Assembly: GCA_030593425.1 (NCBI GenBank)
Contig: JAUVHF010000045.1
Span: forward strand, 1-10,194
From: Anaerolineales bacterium
Lineage (GTDB): Bacteria; Chloroflexota; Anaerolineae; UBA7937
Length of the DNA stretch: 10,194 nucleotides
Reading direction: 5' to 3'
Positions 6,239 through 10,194 of the stretch are shown here, piece after piece. The position numbers and the translations under genes were made by a program. Numbering within the stretch: the first letter of the stretch is position 1; each line of letters starts with the position of its first letter. The notes under the pieces were generated by a model. It did no database searches, was not told where the DNA came from, and worked only from the letters and a program-made list of their open reading frames with translations.

Positions 6239-7108
6239 ATGCAGGCTCTAATCCTTGCCGCTGGGAGAGGAAAGCGGCTCCAGGCCCCTTTCTCAAAACC
6301 TCTTTTGTATCTCCCTGGGGGCACCCTCCTAGAATATCAGTTGTCGATGCTGGCCGATCTGTCTCTCTCTTCCATTTTCGTGATTTACTTAGCCCCGGAG
6401 GTGGAGAGGGTTTTGCGAGGGTGGGAAGGGGTCTACGCTATACGACAGAGGGAGCCCTTTACCCTCATGGGAGCCCTCCTCAGCGCCGAGAAGGAGATAA
6501 GTGAGCGGTTCTTGGTGCTCCACGGGGACAACTACTTCTCCCAGGGGCTAGGCTACTTTCTCCGGGAAGCGGAAGGGCACAGATACGCTTTTCTTGCCGA
6601 ACGCAGGGACGAAGGGGTCGAAGAGGCCCGACGGCTGGCCACCACCGGGGCTTATATCCTCTCCCCTGAGGTCTTCCATACTCTGCCGCTTTTGCGCTCT
6701 AAGGATAGATTAGTATGCTTGACAGAGGCTCTGCTCTCTCAGGGAGAGGAGTTGTGCGAGGTAGGGCTGCGCGGTTGGAGGCAGAATATCAATACCTTAG
6801 AGGGGCTGCTGAAGACGCAGGGAGAACTCTTAGGCAACTGGTCGCTTTGCTTCCATCCTCCGAGTAGCCAGGAGGGGTACAGTGAAGAAGGCGTCGAGGC
6901 GGAGGGGCCTACATGGATCTCGCCGGAGGCTGAGGTGAGCCGTTCACACCTGGGTCCCTATGTGACCGTGGGGCCGGGTGCACGGATCGAGGGTTGCACC
7001 CTAGAGGAGGTTATCGTCTTTCCCCGCTCTCAGGCTGAGGGGTTGAAGTTAAAGAGGGAGGTTATCTTACCCCCTGGCCTGATCTTTAGTGGGAAAGAAA
7101 AAGGCTGA
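6239..7108 (+). CDS. Sugar-phosphate nucleotidyltransferase-like protein with beta-helix tail
   Basis: From the ATG at 6239 the protein has 289 residues. LILAAGRGKRL (4-14) is the nucleotide-binding loop of NTP_transferase enzymes, FSKPLL (18-23) supplies the conserved lysine, and VLHGDNYFS (93-101) carries the metal-binding Asp97. The region GWRQNINTLEGLL (179-191) corresponds to the usual W-x-D-[IV]-[GN]-T-[PH]-E-[DG]-L block. The tail, from about residue 224 (PTWISPEAEVSRSHLGPYVTVGPGARIEG), looks like a few turns of left-handed beta helix, as in GlmU and the long RmlA-like proteins. It would activate a sugar 1-phosphate with NTP in the cytoplasm. Specificity (dTTP, UTP, CTP or GTP) cannot be read. 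At 289 residues it is short for a two-domain member. The GAAGGTG site and the promoter position favour 6239 over the ATG at 6218. No glycosyltransferase or sugar-modifying gene is nearby, so the pathway is unknown. Confidence 0.82.
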   Translation: MQALILAAGRGKRLQAPFSKPLLYLPGGTLLEYQLSMLADLSLSSIFVIYLAPEVERVLRGWEGVYAIRQREPFTLMGALLSAEKEISERFLVLHGDNYFSQGLGYFLREAEGHRYAFLAERRDEGVEEARRLATTGAYILSPEVFHTLPLLRSKDRLVCLTEALLSQGEELCEVGLRGWRQNINTLEGLLKTQGELLGNWSLCFHPPSSQEGYSEEGVEAEGPTWISPEAEVSRSHLGPYVTVGPGARIEGCTLEEVIVFPRSQAEGLKLKREVILPPGLIFSGKEKG

Positions 7109-8747
7109 TGCCTATTAGCCCTGCCAGCGCCAGGAGGGCCCAACCCAGTTTCTCTTGGCCTCCAATGAGGAGAAAGGCTCCGGTCAAGACGAGACTTGCC
7201 AGCACGATGCTCCTCAGGAGCCGATCCATCCCCCGCTCTAGACGGCCTACCAGCCTTTCCAACTCCTGGGACTGGGTGATGCGCACTTCCAGGCCGCCAC
7301 GGCTGAGGGTGAGCATCGTCTCCTCTGTGAGTCGGGGCAGTCTCCACAAAAGAGCCCCCATGGTCTGGAGTTCGTTGAGGAGACGCTCGGCCCATTCTTC
7401 TTTCTCGGCGGCCAAGAGTTCCCTGGCGAAGGGCTCCACCCCCTCGAAGATGTTGAAGTCGGGATCTAGCCCTGTAGCCAGGCCGGAGAGGATGCCCAGC
7501 ATCCTCCCCATGAAGATGAAATCCTGGGGCAACTGAAGGGGCATCTGGAAGATGAGGTCGCGGAATTCGAGGGCTAGAGCGGCGAATTCCCGATGGTCGA
7601 GCCTCGCCAACTCCCCCATGCTAAGGCCGTAGAAGTGGGCGAACACCTTCTCCGCCGCAGCCTCGATGCGGCGCAGGTCGGTCCCCGGCAGGAAGAACCC
7701 CAGCCTGTCCCAACTTTCGATTATGCGGGGCACATCTCTAGCCGCTAGGCCGATGACCGACTCTCTCAGTTGGTCCATCACCTGGGGGGTGAGGTGGCCC
7801 ACCATCCCGAAATCGACGAAGACCAGTTGGAACTCCCGCGAGAGGTCCCCCTTGGGGGGCGGGTCGCCTAGAGGACGGACGAATAGGTTTCCGGGGTGGG
7901 GGTCGGCGTGGAAGAAGCCGTCGATGAAGACCTGCTGGAGGTAGGTCCCGAAGAGGCACTGGGCCACAGTCCCTCGGTCGATACCGGCTTCGGTCAAGGC
8001 TTGGTAGCCGGTGATCTTGATCCCCCCTACACGCTCTAGGGCGAGCACCCGCTTGGTGGTATGAGACCAGCGAGGGAGGGGGATGCGCACCTTGGGGTTC
8101 CCGGCGAAATTCTCGGCGAACCTCTCGGCGTTATGTCCCTCGGCTATATAATCCAGTTCTTCGTAGAGGGTGCGGCTGAACTCATCGAGGAGGGCATCGA
8201 GGTGGGCACGGCTGGCTAGGGGCTGGTACCGCTTCAGCCATCCCACCGCCCAGCGAAGGGCGGCCAAGTCTGTAGCCACCAACATCTCGATCTCGGGCCG
8301 TTGTACTTTGACCATGACCGGTTCCCCACCGGGAAGATGGGCCTGATAGACCTGCCCTAACGAGGCCCCGATCGCTGTCCGCTCTTGAAACTCCTCGAAG
8401 AGTTCTGACAAAGGTGCGCCCAGTTCCTCCTCGATCATCCGCCGGATGGGAGGGAAGGGGTCGGGGGGGACCTCGTCTTGGAGGCCGCTCAACTCCTCGG
8501 TGATCTCTGGGGGGAGGACATCGGCGCGGGCGCTGAGGAACTGCCCCAGTTTGATGAGCACGCCGCCCATCTCCGTAGCCAAAGCCCTGAAGCGGGCGGC
8601 CAGACGGCGACGTCGGCCGGGGGCGCCGAGACGCACCAGCCTCCCGCCCGGCAGGTGAGGCAAGAACACCTCCCAGAGGAGGAGGGAGAGGATAGTGCGG
8701 GCGAAGAACCAGACGATACGCCAGTAGCGGCGGCGATGGAGTTTCAT
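7086..8747 (-). CDS. ABC1/UbiB family atypical kinase-like protein
   Basis: A 553-residue protein, the normal length for bacterial UbiB. Family motifs in order: KLGQFLSARADVLP (66-79, the KxGQ nucleotide-gating motif), QDEVPP (90-95), the A-loop equivalent GASLGQVYQA (127-136), VMVKVQRP (144-151, catalytic Lys147), YEELDYIAEGHNAERF (195-210), FHADPHPGNLF (279-289) and FVDFGM (310-315, metal-binding Asp312). Two hydrophobic segments near the C-terminus (about 512-527 and 533-550) would anchor it in the membrane, as in UbiB. The family supports synthesis or handling of quinones and other isoprenoid lipids, probably as ATPases; its direct reaction is unsettled. No quinone gene is adjacent. It ends tail to tail with the nucleotidyltransferase gene, overlapping by 23 bp. 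The start follows a poor Shine-Dalgarno site, and the best promoter candidate lies so close that the mRNA may be leaderless. Confidence 0.93.
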   Translation of the reverse strand: MKLHRRRYWRIVWFFARTILSLLLWEVFLPHLPGGRLVRLGAPGRRRRLAARFRALATEMGGVLIKLGQFLSARADVLPPEITEELSGLQDEVPPDPFPPIRRMIEEELGAPLSELFEEFQERTAIGASLGQVYQAHLPGGEPVMVKVQRPEIEMLVATDLAALRWAVGWLKRYQPLASRAHLDALLDEFSRTLYEELDYIAEGHNAERFAENFAGNPKVRIPLPRWSHTTKRVLALERVGGIKITGYQALTEAGIDRGTVAQCLFGTYLQQVFIDGFFHADPHPGNLFVRPLGDPPPKGDLSREFQLVFVDFGMVGHLTPQVMDQLRESVIGLAARDVPRIIESWDRLGFFLPGTDLRRIEAAAEKVFAHFYGLSMGELARLDHREFAALALEFRDLIFQMPLQLPQDFIFMGRMLGILSGLATGLDPDFNIFEGVEPFARELLAAEKEEWAERLLNELQTMGALLWRLPRLTEETMLTLSRGGLEVRITQSQELERLVGRLERGMDRLLRSIVLASLVLTGAFLLIGGQEKLGWALLALAGLIGISLFLSH

Positions 8748-8756
8748 CTCAACATG

Positions 8757-8785
8757 AGGGTAGCACGAGGGGCTTATACAGTCAA
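8757..8785 (-). promoter_or_regulatory. Candidate ubiB promoter sharing a block with the ZIP promoter
   Basis: On the minus strand TTGACT (8780-8785) is followed after 17 bases by TACCCT (8757-8762), preceded by TGC (extended -10). CGTGCTACCCTCAT and the TTGAC at the same distance recur upstream of the ZIP gene, while the spacer between them differs. That pattern suggests conserved promoter boxes rather than a simple copied block. Transcription would start near 8750, about 3 bases before the ATG. An alternative, TTTTCA-17-TATAAG slightly upstream, would give a normal leader. Confidence 0.45.
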
Positions 8786-8896
8786 GGTGAAAAGGTGAAA
8801 AGGCGAGTGGCGGGCGAAAAAAGATATACTCCTCGCTTCGTTCGTCGCGCAGGGGAGGTAGTTAAATTAAAAAATGGGAAACAACCACCTGGGCTG

Positions 8897-8931
8897 AATG
8901 AGAAATGACCAATGAGTAAATCCCAATGACA
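8897..8931. repeat. Heptameric tandem repeat AATGANN
   Basis: Five consecutive 7-base units start at 8897, 8904, 8911, 8918 and 8925. Four begin AATGA; the fourth unit (AAATCCC) has decayed. It lies in an AT-rich part of the intergenic region and resembles the short tandem heptamers scattered between genes in some bacterial genomes. No function can be assigned. Confidence 0.6.
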
Positions 8932-9024
8932 ATTATAGCACGAATGTTCTAGGGTGTCAAGGGCGAATCGCGAATGACGCGAAGGCAAGCGAAGGGGGGA
9001 AGCGGGAGGTGGGATATGGGGAAC

Positions 9025-9047
9025 GGAGGCTTCAGCCGGGCCGCCTA
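9025..9047. repeat. 24 bp dispersed repeat, copy 1
   Basis: GGAGGC, one base, then TCAGCCGGGCCGCCTA (9032-9047). The same elements occur at 10101-10124 with two bases in the middle and an identical 16-base core. Just before it, ATGGGGAACGGA (9016-9027) matches 12 bases of the core of the 41 bp repeat, so this may be the scar of a longer composite copy with an internal deletion. Confidence 0.7.
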
Positions 9048-9134
9048 TCCTTATCCTTGCAGGATCCCTGTGGGAAAGGTTCGATTCCAGTGGCCTAGAG
9101 GCGTGGAGAGTAAGGGGCGGGCATCTCAAGGGGA

Positions 9135-9175
9135 GGGGTCAACGGATGGGGAACGGATAAACGGAATGGGTTGAC
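9135..9175. repeat. 41 bp direct repeat, copy 1 (downstream of the ZIP gene)
   Basis: Identical over 41 bases to 10051-10091. Its ends form an inverted repeat: GGGGTCAAC (9135-9143) and GTTGACCCC (9170-9178) pair over 9 bases in this copy. The interior has three related words, AACGGATGGGG, AACGGATAA and ACGGAATGGG. It ends 17 bp beyond the ZIP stop codon. As RNA from the ZIP gene it could fold into a long-loop hairpin, but there is no T-tract to make it a classical terminator. Confidence 0.85.
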
Positions 9176-9192
9176 CCCGGTGAGGGGTGTGG

Positions 9193-9987
9193 CTAGCGTA
9201 GCATGGACAGACTAGCGGCCATGACCATCATCCCGAAGATGACTCCGGTGATGGCCAGGTGCTCCTCTCCAAACTCACGTGCAGCGGGCACTAGTTCATC
9301 TAGGGAGATGAAGATCATGACCCCGGCCACAGCCGACAGTAGCCAACCCAGAAGCGCATCGGTCAGGAAAGGGAGTAGGACAACTGCGGCCAAGGCGGCC
9401 CCCGCCGGTTCAGCCAACCCAGCAAGGAAGGACCATAGGAAAGCCTGGCTCCGACTCCCGGTGGCGGCATATATCGGTGCCGATACCGCTAGACCCTCGG
9501 GGATGTTGTGCATGGCGATGGCCACGGCAATCGCTATGCCCAGTTGAACATCCTTGAGGGTCGCGGTGAAGGTGGCCATACCTTCAGGGAAGTTGTGAAT
9601 GCCGAGCCCCAAGGCTACGAAGAGCCCTGTCTCTAGGAGTCTCTGCCTACGTCGCCTTCTTCCCCTTCCTCCCTCTCTTCTTCCTCGCTCTGCAGGATGC
9701 CGCTCGGCGATATATGTGTGGGGGACCAGGGCATCTATGAGGAACATAGATAACATACCGCCGAAGAAAGCCAAATGCGCTGGGCCAAACCCGATGACTT
9801 CGATGCCTCCTGGCAGGAGTTCCACGAAAGAGACCATCACCATCACGCCTGCCGCGAAGCCCAAAGTCATGCTCATAAAACGCGGCCCTGGCTCTCTCCT
9901 CGTGGCAACTCCTATGAGGCCGCCGATGCAGGTGGACAACCCGGCCAGGGTTGTCAATATCAAAGCCGTGCCAATGTTTGGAATCAT
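9193..9987 (-). CDS. ZIP family divalent metal transporter (ZupT-like)
   Basis: From the ATG at 9987 the protein has 264 residues with about eight membrane helices. The two ZIP signatures are HNFPEGMATF in helix 4 and HNIPEGLAV in helix 5, whose His, Asn and Glu form the metal site. Helix 2 has SFVELLPGG and the penultimate helix SLDELVPAA, as in ZupT/GufA-type proteins. The family imports zinc and often iron, manganese or cobalt across the inner membrane. The loop between helices 3 and 4, often histidine-rich in ZIPs, is strongly basic here, with six arginines among the seven residues after GRG. Start choice: AAAGGA lies 9 bases before this ATG, while the ATG at 10029 falls within the promoter candidate. 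The gene stands alone on the minus strand, flanked by 41 bp direct repeats. No metal-responsive regulator gene is visible. Confidence 0.92.
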   Translation of the reverse strand: MIPNIGTALILTTLAGLSTCIGGLIGVATRREPGPRFMSMTLGFAAGVMVMVSFVELLPGGIEVIGFGPAHLAFFGGMLSMFLIDALVPHTYIAERHPAERGRREGGRGRRRRRQRLLETGLFVALGLGIHNFPEGMATFTATLKDVQLGIAIAVAIAMHNIPEGLAVSAPIYAATGSRSQAFLWSFLAGLAEPAGAALAAVVLLPFLTDALLGWLLSAVAGVMIFISLDELVPAAREFGEEHLAITGVIFGMMVMAASLSMLR

Positions 9988-10019
9988 CTGCCTTTGTCCT
10001 TTTACGGAAATGCTGTATG

Positions 10020-10048
10020 AGGGTAGCACGAAGGGGGCGGGCCGTCAA
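10020..10048 (-). promoter_or_regulatory. Candidate promoter of the ZIP gene
   Basis: TTGACG (10043-10048), 17 bases, then TACCCT (10020-10025) preceded by TGC. It has the same boxes and spacing as the ubiB candidate. Transcription would start near 10013, leaving a 25-base leader that contains the AAAGGA site. TACCCT matches TATAAT at only 3 of 6 positions; the TGC extension and the repetition before two genes are the main support. Confidence 0.5.
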
Positions 10049-10050
10049 GG

Positions 10051-10091
10051 GGGGTCAACGGATGGGGAACGGATAAACGGAATGGGTTGAC
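10051..10091. repeat. 41 bp direct repeat, copy 2 (upstream of the ZIP promoter)
   Basis: Perfect copy of 9135-9175, in the same orientation, two bases beyond the -35 box of the ZIP promoter candidate. Its terminal inverted repeat is only GTCAAC/GTTGAC here, because the flanking bases after GTTGAC are AAGG rather than CCC. Confidence 0.85.
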
Positions 10092-10100
10092 AAGGGCGCG

Positions 10101-10124
10101 GGAGGCCGTCAGCCGGGCCGCCTA
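10101..10124. repeat. 24 bp dispersed repeat, copy 2
   Basis: GGAGGC, two bases, then the 16-base core TCAGCCGGGCCGCCTA (10109-10124), matching 9025-9047. Here it lies just outside the 41 bp repeat, while in the ubiB-ZIP gap it lies 87 bp before it on the plus strand, so module order differs. Confidence 0.7.
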
Positions 10125-10132
10125 AAGGGTCG

Positions 10133-10189
10133 GGCAGGTATCCTTTGGCGCGGCTCAGGACAGGTGGAAACCTGCCTCACCTAGCGAAA
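10133..10189 (-). ncRNA. Structured element at the window edge, possible M-box-like leader
   Basis: On the plus strand GGCAGGTATCC (10133-10143) and GGAAACCTGCC (10166-10176) pair over 11 bases with one mismatch. A competing small hairpin, CAGGT-GGAA-ACCTG (10161-10174), uses the same right arm. On the minus strand the element begins TTTCGCTAGGTGAGGC (10174-10189), which resembles the conserved 5' part of the ykoK/M-box magnesium riboswitch (TTCGTTAGGTGAGGC in Bacillus subtilis, from memory). The later M-box segments are not convincingly present, and the element is cut by the window edge. It lies upstream of the ZIP gene on the same strand. It could equally be an unrelated hairpin or the end of a neighbouring transcript. 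Confidence 0.25.
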
Positions 10190-10194
10190 TCCGA

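Larger units (their letters stand above)
8748..9192. other. 445 bp intergenic region, repeat-rich, no convincing gene
   Basis: Between ubiB and the ZIP gene I see no frame with gene-like composition or a recognisable product. The region holds the ubiB promoter candidate (8757-8785), a GGTGAAAA tandem pair (8785-8803), a heptameric AATGANN repeat (8897-8931), four GCGAA words at 8963-8993, a copy of a 24 bp repeat (9025-9047) and a copy of a 41 bp repeat (9135-9175). CTCC and GGAG can pair around 8831-8860, but without a T-tract this is not a convincing terminator. Composition shifts from AT-rich (8855-8945) to GC-rich and purine-rich on the plus strand (8990-9180). Confidence 0.7.

Noticed and set aside
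7086..7108. Terminator between the convergent nucleotidyltransferase and ubiB genes
   Set aside because: The genes overlap by 23 bp and no GC-rich hairpin with a T-tract is visible there; transcription may run into the opposite gene.
9078..9088. GGTTCGATTCC, resembling the T-arm loop of a tRNA
   Set aside because: The flanking bases do not form a five-pair T stem, and no anticodon arm, acceptor stem or CCA end can be found around it on either strand. At most a remnant.
8782..9129. Open frame of 115 codons on the minus strand in the intergenic region
   Set aside because: It runs through repeats, has no Shine-Dalgarno site and no recognisable motif; its translation looks like random coding of GC-rich DNA.
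10155..10194. Possible C-terminal tail of a minus-strand gene entering from the right edge (12 codons before a TGA)
   Set aside because: Too short to judge; the sequence also forms hairpins and resembles an RNA element, so coding cannot be claimed.

Overview
This looks like a bacterial chromosomal window of moderately high GC. It is gene-dense, with short or negative spacing between genes, AGGAG-type ribosome binding sites and sigma70-like promoters. No rRNA, tRNA, transposase, integrase or CRISPR array is visible. The gene set (IscS/NifS-like protein beside TusA, YhcC-type radical SAM protein, ABC1/UbiB kinase, C45 Ntn hydrolase, zinc-type asparaginase) would fit an uncultured environmental bacterium. 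A Chloroflexota-like lineage is only a guess; nothing here fixes the taxonomy.

Region 1 (1-6123, all minus strand) is one long run of seven genes. In transcription order they are a TIGR01212/YhcC radical SAM protein, a C45/acyltransferase-type Ntn hydrolase, a DNPH1/Rcl-like nucleotide N-glycosidase, a cysteine-desulfurase-fold protein, TusA, an Fsr-like MFS transporter, and a zinc-type (Rhizobium etli type) L-asparaginase cut by the left edge. The first three overlap or nearly touch, and so do the last two. A good extended -10 promoter at 6154-6182 precedes the run. A second candidate with a perfect TTGACA box precedes the MFS gene.

Region 2 (6124-8747) starts at a compact divergent promoter region with the two -35 boxes 7 bp apart. 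On the plus strand it drives a sugar-nucleotidyltransferase with a short beta-helix tail. That gene ends tail to tail, with a 23 bp overlap, against a minus-strand UbiB/ABC1 kinase.

Region 3 (8748-10194) is repeat-rich. A 445 bp intergenic stretch with a heptameric repeat is followed by a ZIP-family metal transporter on the minus strand. Perfect 41 bp direct repeats flank the transporter gene. A second repeat of about 24 bp and a promoter-like block are also shared between the regions upstream of ubiB and of the ZIP gene. A structured, possibly M-box-like element sits at the right edge.

The most notable point is the cysteine-desulfurase-like protein at 2423-3583. It keeps the catalytic cysteine and most of the fold's signature motifs. 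The lysine that should bind PLP is glycine, the neighbouring phosphate-binding Ser and His are Ala and Gln, and both arginines of the C-terminal SLRFSLGR-type motif are gone. With TusA 28 bp downstream, this suggests an altered sulfur-trafficking unit rather than an ordinary IscS.
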